Shown piece after piece: positions 16,057 to 24,942 of a stretch of 32,656 nucleotides of DNA. Location of the stretch: the NCBI GenBank assembly GCA_902771445.1, contig CACXXD010000015.1, positions 1 to 32,656 on the forward strand, written 5' to 3'. Made by a program: the position numbers and the translations under genes. Position 1 is the stretch's first letter. Each line of letters starts with the position of its first letter. A model generated the notes under the pieces. It made no database searches, was not told the origin of the DNA, and was given only the letters and a program-made list of their open reading frames with translations. The stretch comes from an uncultured Prevotellaceae bacterium (GTDB lineage: Bacteria > Bacteroidota > Bacteroidia > Bacteroidales > Bacteroidaceae).

Positions 16057-17388
16057 ATGAAGAGAATTGTCATTTTAGGTGCAGGAGAGAGCGGCGCAGG
16101 TGCTGCTGTCCTGGCAAAGAAAAAGGGATTCGACGTGTACGTATCTGACATGTCGATGATTGCGCCTCGCTACAAGAAGATGCTCGAGGATCGACAGATT
16201 GCCTGGGAAGAAGGTCGGCATACCGAGGAATTGATTCTGAATGCCGATGAAATCATTAAAAGTCCGGGTATTGCAGACTCGAAACCTATTGTCCAGAAAA
16301 TTATTGCGAAGGGCATTCATATCATCAGCGAGATAGAGTTTGCCGGGCGCTACACCCATTCGAAGATGATTTGCATCACGGGTTCGAATGGCAAGACCAC
16401 GACAACCTCTCTCATCTATCACATCTTCAAGGAGGCTGGCTACGACTGTGGTCTGGCTGGCAACATCGGTAACTCGCTGGCTCTTCAGGTGGCTGAGACC
16501 CCTCATGAGTATTATATCATTGAGCTGAGTTCCTTCCAGCTTGACAATATGTATGACTTCCGCGCCAATATCGCCATCTTGCTGAACATCACGCCCGACC
16601 ATCTGGATCGCTATGACTTCAAGATGCAGAACTATGTGGATGCCAAGATGCGAATCTTGCAGAACCAGACACCTGAGGATGCCTTCATCTATTGGAACGA
16701 CGATCCCATCGTGAAGCATGAGCTGGAGAAGTACGACATAAAGGCTATCAGGTATCCATTCTCTGAACTGAAGGAAAAGGGTAGCATCGGCTATATCGAG
16801 GCTGGAAAATATGTAATTGAGAAGCCCGAACCTTTCAACATGGAACAGGAACAGCTGAGCCTGACGGGGCGGCACAACATCTACAACTCGCTGGCAGCTG
16901 GTATCGTAGGTAATATAGCTGGCATTAAGAAAGAGGTCATCAGAAAGTCGCTCAGCGATTTCCCCGGTGTTGAGCATCGGCTGGAGAAGGTGACAACGGT
17001 GCGTGGCGTCTATTACGTGAATGACTCGAAGGCTACCAACGTAGATGCCTGTTGGTATGCCCTCGACTCGATGAAGACGAAGGTGGTGCTCATCCTGGGA
17101 GGCAAGGACAAGGGCAATGACTATGAGCCTATCAAGCCGCTGATCAGGGAGAAGTGCTCTGCGTTGGTCTATCTGGGTGCCGATAATCAGAAGTTGCATG
17201 ACAACTTCGATGAAATGGGCATTCCTGTGCGTGACACCCACTCTATGAAGGACTGTGTGGAAGCCTGCTACGAGTTGGCTAAGACGGGCGAAACCGTCCT
17301 GCTGAGTCCCTGTTGTGCATCGTTCGATCTCTTTAAGAATATGGAGGACCGTGGCGAGCAGTTTAAGGAATTGGTGAGAAATCTTTAG
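16057..17388 (+). CDS. murD: MurD, UDP-MurNAc-L-alanine:D-glutamate ligase
   Basis: 443 residues from the ATG at 16057; a GTG nine bases earlier (16048) is an alternative, but family members usually start MKRIVILGAGESG. The N-terminal Rossmann-like nucleotide site is followed by the ATP loop GSNGKTT at 109-115, the LNITPDHLDRYD block, and the NDSKATNVDA and LGGKDKGNDY motifs of the C-terminal domains. It adds D-glutamate to UDP-MurNAc-L-Ala in the cytoplasm. It starts 40 nt after mraY and ends 49 nt before ftsW. Confidence 0.95.
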   Translation: MKRIVILGAGESGAGAAVLAKKKGFDVYVSDMSMIAPRYKKMLEDRQIAWEEGRHTEELILNADEIIKSPGIADSKPIVQKIIAKGIHIISEIEFAGRYTHSKMICITGSNGKTTTTSLIYHIFKEAGYDCGLAGNIGNSLALQVAETPHEYYIIELSSFQLDNMYDFRANIAILLNITPDHLDRYDFKMQNYVDAKMRILQNQTPEDAFIYWNDDPIVKHELEKYDIKAIRYPFSELKEKGSIGYIEAGKYVIEKPEPFNMEQEQLSLTGRHNIYNSLAAGIVGNIAGIKKEVIRKSLSDFPGVEHRLEKVTTVRGVYYVNDSKATNVDACWYALDSMKTKVVLILGGKDKGNDYEPIKPLIREKCSALVYLGADNQKLHDNFDEMGIPVRDTHSMKDCVEACYELAKTGETVLLSPCCASFDLFKNMEDRGEQFKELVRNL

Positions 17389-17390
17389 GC

Positions 17391-17417
17391 CATAGGTCTC
17401 ATAGGTCCCATAAGCCC
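17391..17417 (+). repeat. Tandem 9-nt repeats between murD and ftsW
   Basis: CATAGGTCT, CATAGGTCC and CATAAGCCC follow one another without a gap directly after the murD stop. Similar CATAGG-type short tandem units occur in intergenic DNA of Bacteroidales as far as I recall. Confidence 0.6.
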
Positions 17418-17437
17418 TATCAAAAAACAAAACAACA

Positions 17438-18712
17438 ATGAACAAAAACATAGAAAATCTTTTCAAAGGCGACAAGGTCATCTGGATGGTGTTCTTGTTT
17501 CTCTGCCTGATCAGTGTCGTTGAGGTGTTCTCTGCCTCGAGTACACTGACATACAAGTCGCAGAACTATCTGGGACCGCTGTTCTATCACTTAGGCATGA
17601 TTGTACTGGGACTCGCCGCTGCCATTGTGACACTGAATATTCCTTGCCGCTACTTCAAGGTTGCAACCCCTGCAATGCTCATTATCTCATTTGGCACGCT
17701 GATATGGGTGCTGGTCGGCGGCGAGAGCATCAATGGTGCCAATCGTGTCATCAGGTTGTTCGGATTCACATTCCAGCCCTCTGAGATTGCCAAGGGAACG
17801 ATGGTACTTGCTACGGCTCAGATTCTGAGTGCCATGCAGCGTTCTGACGGCGGGGGTGCCGACAGCAATGCCATGAAGTATGTGCTGAGCATTGTGATAC
17901 CCACGACTTTTCTTATTGGCATTGAGAACCTTTCTACTGCCGTCCTTCTGTTTACGGTCATCTTCCTGATGATGTTCATTGGCCGCGTGCCAACCATGCA
18001 GATTGGTAAGCTGATGGGGGCTGGTGTGCTGCTCATTGGCGTGTTCCTTACGCTGGTGCTGACACTCGGTAGCATCGGAAACTCCGATGAAAAGGACGGA
18101 AAAACTGTTGCAGCTGCTTCGTCGGGCAGTAAAGATGAAATCAAGGGTGGTGGCGTGTTTCACCGCTTTGCCACTTGGCGCAACCGCATACTGAATCATG
18201 GAGGCGGTGACGATGTGCCTGCCGAAGAATATGATATTGAGAAGAACTATCAGGTGGGTCATGCCAATATTGCCATTGCCTCGTCGGGCATCATCGGCAA
18301 GGGACCTGGCAACTCTACTGAGCGTGACTTCCTGCCACAGGCATTCAGCGATTTCATTTATGCCATTATTATCGAAGAAATCGGCATTTTTGGAGCTGTG
18401 TTTGTCGTGTTCCTTTACATCATTTTGCTCTACAGGGCAGCACGAATAGCGGCTAAGTGCGAGAATAACTTCCCTGCTTTCCTGGCGATGGGACTGGCTC
18501 TGCTGCTGGTGGTTCAGGCCACGATCAACATGATGGTAGCCGTAGAGCTGCTGCCTGTTACGGGACAACCGTTGCCGCTGATTTCGAAAGGCGGCACCTC
18601 GACCGTCATCAACTGTGCGTACATCGGTGTCATCCTGAGCATCAGTCGTTCGGCAAAGCGGGTTGATATGGCGTATGCCCGTAGCAAGAGTGCAGAAATA
18701 AAAGAAATCTGA
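17438..18712 (+). CDS. ftsW: FtsW, septal peptidoglycan polymerase (SEDS family)
   Basis: 424 residues with about ten membrane helices. SEDS signatures are GGESINGANRVIRLFGFTFQPSEIAK (split by helices, from about residue 90) and the C-terminal PLISKGGTSTV. An extracytoplasmic loop from about 215 to 260 is rich in glycine, serine and lysine and longer than in E. coli. It polymerises glycan strands from lipid II at the septum, in complex with FtsI from the same cluster. The start ATG follows an A/C-rich leader. murG follows after 4 nt, consistent with coupled translation. Confidence 0.95.
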   Translation: MNKNIENLFKGDKVIWMVFLFLCLISVVEVFSASSTLTYKSQNYLGPLFYHLGMIVLGLAAAIVTLNIPCRYFKVATPAMLIISFGTLIWVLVGGESINGANRVIRLFGFTFQPSEIAKGTMVLATAQILSAMQRSDGGGADSNAMKYVLSIVIPTTFLIGIENLSTAVLLFTVIFLMMFIGRVPTMQIGKLMGAGVLLIGVFLTLVLTLGSIGNSDEKDGKTVAAASSGSKDEIKGGGVFHRFATWRNRILNHGGGDDVPAEEYDIEKNYQVGHANIAIASSGIIGKGPGNSTERDFLPQAFSDFIYAIIIEEIGIFGAVFVVFLYIILLYRAARIAAKCENNFPAFLAMGLALLLVVQATINMMVAVELLPVTGQPLPLISKGGTSTVINCAYIGVILSISRSAKRVDMAYARSKSAEIKEI

Positions 18713-18716
18713 AGAT

Positions 18717-19835
18717 ATGGAAGAAGAGTTTAGAATCATTATCAGTGGCGGTGGAACCGGTGGACATATATTCCCGGCTCTTTCGATTGCCAATGCGATT
18801 CGTGCGTTGATTCCTTCGGCGAAGATCTTGTTCGTGGGAGCCGAAGGCCGTATGGAGATGCAGCGCGTACCTGCCGCTGGCTATGAGATTAAAGGACTGC
18901 CTATCTGTGGCTTTGACCGCAAGAACCTGTTGAAGAACGTGGTTGTGCTCTACAAAATATGGAAGAGTCAGCGCATGGCGAAGAAAATCATCAGGCAGTT
19001 CAGACCGATGGTTGCCGTTGGCGTGGGAGGCTATGCCAGTGGTCCCACGCTGAACAAAGCGGCTGAAATGGGCATTCCCTGTCTGATACAAGAGCAAAAC
19101 TCCTATGCTGGCGTGACCAACAAGTTGCTTGCCAAGAAGGCGCAGAAGATTTGTGTGGCCTATGAAGGTATGGAACGTTTCTTCCCTGCCGATAAAATCA
19201 TGCTGACGGGCAACCCTGTTCGTCAGACTTTGTTGGATACGACAATGACACGTGAAGAGGCTTTGCGCTCCTTCGGACTGTCAGCTGACAAGAAGACCGT
19301 GCTCTTGGTGGGAGGCAGTCTTGGTGCGCGTACTATCAACGAAAGCGTATTGGGACATCTCAAGGAAGTGGAAGCCTCAGGCTTGCAGTTCATCTGGCAG
19401 ACGGGCAAGTACTACAGTCAGCATATCGCAGACCAACTGAAAGAAAAGGGCCAGCCGCAGAACCTGAAAGTGATGGATTTCATCACCGATATGGGGGCTG
19501 CCTACAAAGCTGCCGACTTGGTCATCAGTCGTGCAGGTGCCAGCAGCATTTCTGAGTTCTGTCTGATTGGCAAACCTGTCATTTTGGTTCCCAGTCCGAA
19601 TGTGGCTGAAGACCATCAGACGAAGAATGCAATGGCACTCGTCAATCGTGGCGCAGCCCTTTTCGTGAGTGATGCCGAAGCACCAGAGAAGTTGATCAAT
19701 CTGGCCATTGCCACGGTCAGAGACGACGCGAAGTTGAAGTCGCTCAGTGAGAACGTGCTGAAAATGGCATTGCCCAATTCGGCAGAGATCATTGCCAAGG
19801 AGGTCATCAAACTGGCCAAGGCCGCCAAAGCGTAA
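18717..19835 (+). CDS. murG: MurG, lipid II synthase (GlcNAc transferase)
   Basis: 372 residues with the GT-B fold. The first G-loop, GGGTGGHIFPAL, starts at residue 11; a second glycine motif GVGGYASGPTL is near residue 100; and the UDP-GlcNAc-binding region contains GGSLGARTIN and VISRAGASSISEF. It transfers GlcNAc from UDP-GlcNAc to lipid I, giving lipid II, on the cytoplasmic side of the membrane. The next gene, murC, starts 31 nt later. Confidence 0.96.
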   Translation: MEEEFRIIISGGGTGGHIFPALSIANAIRALIPSAKILFVGAEGRMEMQRVPAAGYEIKGLPICGFDRKNLLKNVVVLYKIWKSQRMAKKIIRQFRPMVAVGVGGYASGPTLNKAAEMGIPCLIQEQNSYAGVTNKLLAKKAQKICVAYEGMERFFPADKIMLTGNPVRQTLLDTTMTREEALRSFGLSADKKTVLLVGGSLGARTINESVLGHLKEVEASGLQFIWQTGKYYSQHIADQLKEKGQPQNLKVMDFITDMGAAYKAADLVISRAGASSISEFCLIGKPVILVPSPNVAEDHQTKNAMALVNRGAALFVSDAEAPEKLINLAIATVRDDAKLKSLSENVLKMALPNSAEIIAKEVIKLAKAAKA

Positions 19836-19866
19836 AGGCCTTGCAGACTATATATTTAATCATAAA

Positions 19867-21249
19867 ATGGAAGCAAAAGATATTAAAGCAGTCTATTTCG
19901 TAGGAGCCGGAGGCATTGGTATGAGTGCCATCGCCCGTTATTTCATTCATCGTGGCATGGTCGTTGCTGGCTATGACAAGACTCCCAGTGAGCTTACTCG
20001 CAGGTTGGAGAAAGAGGGAATGCTCATTCATTATGAAGAGAACATCGACGAGATTCCCCATGCCTGCCGTCAGAAAAAGTCAAGTCTGGTTGTCTATACA
20101 CCGGCTATTCCCAATGAGCACAAGGAACTGATCTATTTCAAGGAGAAAGGATTTGAGATCCAGAAGCGGGCGCAGGTGTTAGGCACGCTGACCCGGCAGA
20201 TGAAAGGTTATTGCGTGGCTGGTACGCACGGCAAGACCACTACGTCAACCATGTGTGCTCATATCATGCACCAGAGTCATGTGGACTGCAACGCCTTCCT
20301 TGGGGGCATCTCGAAGAACTATGGTACGAACTATATACTCAGCAAGTCGGAGAATGTGGTGATTGAGGCCGATGAATTCGACCGTTCTTTCCACTGGCTC
20401 ACGCCTTTCATGACGGTGATTACGTCGACAGACCCCGACCATCTGGATATCTATGGCACCAAAGAAGCCTATCTGGAAAGTTTCCGTCACTACACGGAAC
20501 TGATTCAGCCGGGCGGTGTCCTGATCATTCATCGCGATCTGGAGATGCAGGAGCATTTGCAGGAAGGTGTGAAGCGCTACGACTATAGCCGTGATGAAGG
20601 CGACTTCCATGCAGAGAACATCCGCATTGAGAACGGTGGCATCACTTTCGACTTCATTTCTCCGATAGAATCGGTGAAAAACATCGTTTTAGGTCAGCCT
20701 GTACCCATCAATATCGAAAATGGAGTCGCTGCAATGGCTATGGCACAGTTGGCTGGATGCACAGCAGATGAACTGCGTTATGGCATGAAGACCTACGGTG
20801 GTGTGGACCGTCGTTTTGACTTCAAGATCAAGACCGACAAGCTGGTATTTCTGAGCGACTATGCCCACCATCCGAAGGAAATCTATCAGAGTGCCAAGAG
20901 TCTGCGCGAGCTTTACAAGGACCGTCATATCACGGCCATCTTCCAGCCGCACCTCTACACTCGTACACGCGATTTCTATCTTGACTTTGCTGAGGCACTG
21001 AGCCAGCTTGACGAAGTGTTGCTGACCGAGATATACCCTGCCCGCGAAGAACCCATTGAGGGTGTCACCTCACAGCTTATTTATGACAACCTGAAGCCGG
21101 GCGTGGAGAAACAACTGATTAACAAGAGCGACGTGATTAATATAGTGAAGCATCGTGACTTCGATGTGCTGGTCGTGTTAGGAGCCGGTGATCTTGACAG
21201 TCAGGTGCCACAGATGCAGAAGATTTTTAAAGCGAGATTAAAACAATAA
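19867..21249 (+). CDS. murC: MurC, UDP-MurNAc:L-alanine ligase
   Basis: 460 residues from the ATG at 19867 (MEAKDIKAVYF). A longer in-frame reading from a TTG inside murG adds a basic stretch with no family similarity and is rejected. The N-terminal domain has VGAGGIGMSAIA at about 12-23 and the ATP loop GTHGKTT at 119-125, where histidine replaces the asparagine of the other ligases, as is typical for MurC. SDYAHHPKEI in the C-terminal domain is also characteristic. It adds L-alanine to UDP-MurNAc, the first peptide step. Confidence 0.96.
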   Translation: MEAKDIKAVYFVGAGGIGMSAIARYFIHRGMVVAGYDKTPSELTRRLEKEGMLIHYEENIDEIPHACRQKKSSLVVYTPAIPNEHKELIYFKEKGFEIQKRAQVLGTLTRQMKGYCVAGTHGKTTTSTMCAHIMHQSHVDCNAFLGGISKNYGTNYILSKSENVVIEADEFDRSFHWLTPFMTVITSTDPDHLDIYGTKEAYLESFRHYTELIQPGGVLIIHRDLEMQEHLQEGVKRYDYSRDEGDFHAENIRIENGGITFDFISPIESVKNIVLGQPVPINIENGVAAMAMAQLAGCTADELRYGMKTYGGVDRRFDFKIKTDKLVFLSDYAHHPKEIYQSAKSLRELYKDRHITAIFQPHLYTRTRDFYLDFAEALSQLDEVLLTEIYPAREEPIEGVTSQLIYDNLKPGVEKQLINKSDVINIVKHRDFDVLVVLGAGDLDSQVPQMQKIFKARLKQ

Positions 21250-21264
21250 GAAAGGATTAGTATT

Positions 21265-22014
21265 ATGGACTGGAAGAAGAGCATTATTTACGTATTAGAT
21301 GTTTTCATCGGCATCTATTTGGTACTGGCCATGACCTCGTTCATTAAGCCAGACGAGAAGGCAGACATCTGCAAGAGCATCAATATTAACATTCAGAAGG
21401 AAACCACCGACGGCTTCCTGACAGAGAGTGAGGTCATGCGACTGCTGCGCAAGTCGAAGCTCACGCTCGTCTCTCAGCCCATGAGCAGTATCAACACACG
21501 GCAGATTGAGGAAATCCTCGAAGGCAACGACCTCATCGACAATGCCGAGTGCTATAAGGCCGTCAACGGAGTGCTGTGCATCAATATCGTTCAGCGCATT
21601 CCCATCGTGCGTGTCATGTCGAACAAAGGCGAAGACTACTATGTGGACAATCACAACGAGGTGATGCAGCACAACAACTACACCTGCAACCTGTTGGTAG
21701 CCACAGGCAACATCAGCAAGCAGTATGCTTCTAAATCGCTGTCTTCGGTAGTCCGTCAGATTCAGGAGAATGATTTCTGGAGCAACCAGATTGTGCAGCT
21801 CAACGTGCTGGACGACCGTTCGATTGAGGCCATTCCGCGTGTGGGCAATCATGTCATCTATCTGGGTCAGCCCACAGGCATCAACAAGAAGTTGGAGCGT
21901 CTGCGCAAGTTCTATATCTACGGACTGAGTCAGACGGGATGGAATCGCTATTCGCGCATCAGCGTAGAGTTCGACAATCAAATCATCTGTAAGAGGAATA
22001 AAGTAAAAAAGTAG
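21265..22014 (+). CDS. ftsQ: FtsQ, cell division scaffold protein
   Basis: 249 residues. One membrane helix near the start (about 7-26, IIYVLDVFIGIYLVLAMTSF) leads into a periplasmic POTRA-like region (about 40-115, including GFLTESEVMRLLRK and a C-terminal NIVQRIPIVRV strand) and a beta domain (YYVDNHNEVMQ). It is thought to link FtsL-type partners and to regulate FtsWI. It sits between murC (15 nt) and ftsA (4 nt). The assignment rests on topology, POTRA-like pattern and position. Confidence 0.9.
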   Translation: MDWKKSIIYVLDVFIGIYLVLAMTSFIKPDEKADICKSININIQKETTDGFLTESEVMRLLRKSKLTLVSQPMSSINTRQIEEILEGNDLIDNAECYKAVNGVLCINIVQRIPIVRVMSNKGEDYYVDNHNEVMQHNNYTCNLLVATGNISKQYASKSLSSVVRQIQENDFWSNQIVQLNVLDDRSIEAIPRVGNHVIYLGQPTGINKKLERLRKFYIYGLSQTGWNRYSRISVEFDNQIICKRNKVKK

Positions 22015-22018
22015 AGAT

Positions 22019-23491
22019 ATGGCAGAAAAAGATTTTATTGTGGCTATTGAGCTCGGTTCATCGAAGGTGACGGGCATAGCCGGACAGAAAAAGACCGATG
22101 GCAGCATCAGCGTGCTGGCCTTGGCCAAGGAGGACTCGTCCTCGTTCATCCGAAAGGGTGTTGTGTATAATATCGACAAGACGGCCCAGTGCCTGATGAC
22201 CATCGTGAAGAGACTGGAGGCCCAGCTCAAGACTCAGATCACCCAGGTCTTTGTAGGCGTTGGCGGACAGTCAATCCGTGGTGTGCGCAATGTGGTGGCC
22301 AAGGATTTGGAACCCGATACCATCATCACGCAGGAGATGGTCGTTGATCTGATGGAGGCCAACCGTAATCTTGACTATCCTGATCAGAAGATTCTGGATG
22401 TGGCTGAACAGGAATACAAGGTTGACACGCAGTTGCAACTGGATCCTGTCGGCATTCGTGCTTCTCATCTGGAGGGCAACTACCTTAACATTCTGGAGCG
22501 TAAGTCTTTCTTTCAGAACTTGAACAAATGTTTCGAGACGGCCAAGATCAAGGTGGTCGAGATGTATCTGGCCCCGTTAGCGCTGGCCAATGCCGTGCTG
22601 ACGGAAGCCGAGAAACGTTCGGGCTGCGCACTCGTGGACATTGGTGCCGACACCACCACTGTTTCGGTGTTCTCGAAGAATGTGCTGCGCCATTTGGCAG
22701 TCATCCCCCTTGGTTCGAACAACATCACAAAGGACATCGCTTCGTTGCAGATGGAGGAGAGCGAGGCTGAGAAGATGAAGCTGAAGTATGCCTCGGCCTA
22801 TACCGATAACAACGAGATTGACGACAATCTGAAGTACCCCATCGACCAGGACCGTCAGGTGGAGTGCCGCAAGTTTATCGACATCGTGGAAGGCCGTCTC
22901 GAAGAAATCATCCTGAATGTGCGCGAGCAGATTCCCAACGAATATTACGACAAGCTGTTGGGAGGCATCATCCTGACGGGTGGTGGATCGAACATGAAGA
23001 ACATCGAGAAAGCCTTTGCCATCCACACGCGTATCGAGAAGATTCGTATCGCCAAGTTTGTCACGATGAGCATCAACTCCAGCTCAGACCTGATCAAGGC
23101 ACACAATGGCATGGTGAACACCCTGCTCGGCTTGTTGGCTAAGGGCTACATCAATTGCGCGGGTGGTGAACTGAAAGCCACCAACGATCTCTTTTCTGAA
23201 TCAGAGAATGTTGTCAGCACCCCGGAAAAACCCGACCGGGCTCGTACCGCCCAAGAGGCAGGCCCAGGTGTCATTCGTACCGAAGCTGAAGAGAAACAGG
23301 CGGAGGAAGAGGCTCGTCGCAAGCGTGAGGAACAGGAGCGCAAACGTCGTGAAGAAGAAGAGAAGGCTGCCGAAGAAGAGCGTCTCCGTGCTGCCGAAAT
23401 AGAACGCATTCGCAGGGAGAAAAGCTTCATCAACCGACTGCGCAAGAAACTGAGCAAGTTCGGCGAGGACATGTTCAAGGTGGAAGAATAG
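22019..23491 (+). CDS. ftsA: FtsA, membrane anchor for FtsZ (actin-like ATPase)
   Basis: 490 residues, longer than E. coli FtsA (420). The actin-fold phosphate loops are visible: AIELGSSKVTGIAG near residues 9-22, DIGADTTTVSVF near 206-217, and the adenosine motif ILTGGGSNMKNIE. The extra length is C-terminal: a highly charged E/R/K-rich stretch from about 422 to 468, predicted to be a long helix, then an amphipathic basic helix (SFINRLRKKLSKFGEDMFKV, 469-488) that should be the membrane-targeting tip. It tethers FtsZ filaments to the inner membrane and recruits downstream division proteins. Confidence 0.95.
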   Translation: MAEKDFIVAIELGSSKVTGIAGQKKTDGSISVLALAKEDSSSFIRKGVVYNIDKTAQCLMTIVKRLEAQLKTQITQVFVGVGGQSIRGVRNVVAKDLEPDTIITQEMVVDLMEANRNLDYPDQKILDVAEQEYKVDTQLQLDPVGIRASHLEGNYLNILERKSFFQNLNKCFETAKIKVVEMYLAPLALANAVLTEAEKRSGCALVDIGADTTTVSVFSKNVLRHLAVIPLGSNNITKDIASLQMEESEAEKMKLKYASAYTDNNEIDDNLKYPIDQDRQVECRKFIDIVEGRLEEIILNVREQIPNEYYDKLLGGIILTGGGSNMKNIEKAFAIHTRIEKIRIAKFVTMSINSSSDLIKAHNGMVNTLLGLLAKGYINCAGGELKATNDLFSESENVVSTPEKPDRARTAQEAGPGVIRTEAEEKQAEEEARRKREEQERKRREEEEKAAEEERLRAAEIERIRREKSFINRLRKKLSKFGEDMFKVEE

Positions 23492-23555
23492 AAACTCTTT
23501 TTCTGTCATACCTCAATTCTCTACATTACTTACATAATAAAAATAGGAACCAACA

Positions 23556-24887
23556 ATGGAAGATACTAATTTCACCAATGATATTCTCGATTTCGGGGTA
23601 CCCGAAGAGAAGCACAGCATCATCAAGGTCATCGGCGTGGGCGGCGGTGGCGGCAACGCTGTGAACCACATGTATCGCGAAGGTATCCACGATGTGACCT
23701 TCGTCGTTTGCAATACCGACAATCAGGCACTCAACGACTCGCCTGTTCCTGTCAAGCTTCAGCTGGGCCATGAGGGACTTGGAGCCGGCAACCGTCCGGC
23801 CAAGGCCAAGGCTGCTGCCGAAGAAAGCCTTGACGATATTAAGAACATGCTGAACGATGGCACCCGCATGGCTTTCATCACCGCCGGCATGGGTGGTGGA
23901 ACAGGCACCGGAGCGGCTCCCGTCATTGCCCAGGTGTCCAAGGAAATGGGCATCCTCACCGTGGGCATCGTTACTATCCCCTTCCGTTTCGAGGGCAACC
24001 GTAAGATTGACCAGGCACTCGACGGCGTGGAAGAGATGTCGAAGCATGTCGATGCCCTGCTGGTCATCAACAACGAGCGCCTGCGCAGCATCTATCCCGA
24101 CCTCTCGTTCATGGCCGCTTTCGGCAAGGCCGACGACACCCTTTCCATCGCAGCCAAGTCGATTGCCGAGATTATCACCGTTCACGGTGTGATGAACCTC
24201 GACTTCAACGATGTGAAGACCGTGCTCGAAAATGGTGGTGTGGCCATCATGTCGACGGGCTATGGCGAAGGCGAGGAGCGCGTGAAGAAGGCTATCGACG
24301 ATGCGCTCAACTCACCGTTGCTCAACGACAACGACATCTTCAACTCCAAGAAGATTCTGCTCAACATCTCGTTCTGCGACCAGCAGGATTCGAAGGACAA
24401 CTTCATGATGGACGAGATTAACTACGTTCACGACTTCCTGGCAAAGTTCGGCGACTTCGAAATCAAGTGGGGTGTGGCCAACGACCCCGAACTGGGCAAG
24501 AAGGTCAAGGTCACCATCCTTGCCACCGGCTTCGGCATGAGCAATGTCGACGGTATGCAGGAGCGCCTCACCAAGCTCTCGCGTGAAGATGCCACGAAAC
24601 TGGCCGAGGAGCAGGAGCGCGAGGCTCGCAACATGGATCGTCGCGAGAAGTTCTATGGCGGCGACAACACCAGCCGTCGCGTAAAGCGTCGTCCCAACAT
24701 CTATATCTATCGCCCGGAGGATCTCGACAACGACGATATTATCTCGGCAGTAGAGCAGACACCGACCTATAAGCGCACACGCGAGATTCTTGAGAGCATC
24801 GGCCAGCCTGTAGAGCGCGTCGACAAGACTCGTCCCGCTGAGCAGCAGGCCGCTGATATGCAGCAAGGCGTCATCAGTTTTGTATAA
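23556..24887 (+). CDS. ftsZ: FtsZ, tubulin-like division GTPase
   Basis: 443 residues. The GTP site is clear: GVGGGGGNAVNHM at 27-39 and the tubulin signature GGGTGTG at 113-119. The T7 catalytic loop NLDFND is at 214-219. The GTPase and C-terminal domains are complete, and a variable linker follows from about 350. The end differs from the classical model: no DIPxFLR peptide is present. The nearest equivalent is TPTYKR at 402-407, and the protein ends QQGVISFV. It polymerises into the division ring and is anchored by FtsA, encoded just upstream (64-nt gap). Confidence 0.97.
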   Translation: MEDTNFTNDILDFGVPEEKHSIIKVIGVGGGGGNAVNHMYREGIHDVTFVVCNTDNQALNDSPVPVKLQLGHEGLGAGNRPAKAKAAAEESLDDIKNMLNDGTRMAFITAGMGGGTGTGAAPVIAQVSKEMGILTVGIVTIPFRFEGNRKIDQALDGVEEMSKHVDALLVINNERLRSIYPDLSFMAAFGKADDTLSIAAKSIAEIITVHGVMNLDFNDVKTVLENGGVAIMSTGYGEGEERVKKAIDDALNSPLLNDNDIFNSKKILLNISFCDQQDSKDNFMMDEINYVHDFLAKFGDFEIKWGVANDPELGKKVKVTILATGFGMSNVDGMQERLTKLSREDATKLAEEQEREARNMDRREKFYGGDNTSRRVKRRPNIYIYRPEDLDNDDIISAVEQTPTYKRTREILESIGQPVERVDKTRPAEQQAADMQQGVISFV

Positions 24888-24896
24888 ACACAGTTC

Positions 24897-24925
24897 AGCC
24901 TCCCCCGACTGAGGGAGGCTTTTTT
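24897..24925 (+). terminator. Intrinsic terminator between ftsZ and murF
   Basis: AGCCTCCC (24897-24904) pairs with GGGAGGCT (24913-24920) around an 8-nt loop, and a T6 run follows. It lies 10 nt after the ftsZ stop and only 18 nt before the murF ATG. It should end most cluster transcripts, so murF may depend on read-through. Confidence 0.88.
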
Positions 24926-24942
24926 CTTATACCTTTATTCTT

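Noticed and set aside
19792-19866. N-terminal extension of MurC from a TTG within murG
   Set aside because: The added residues are a shadow of murG with no family similarity; the ATG at 19867 gives the normal MurC start.
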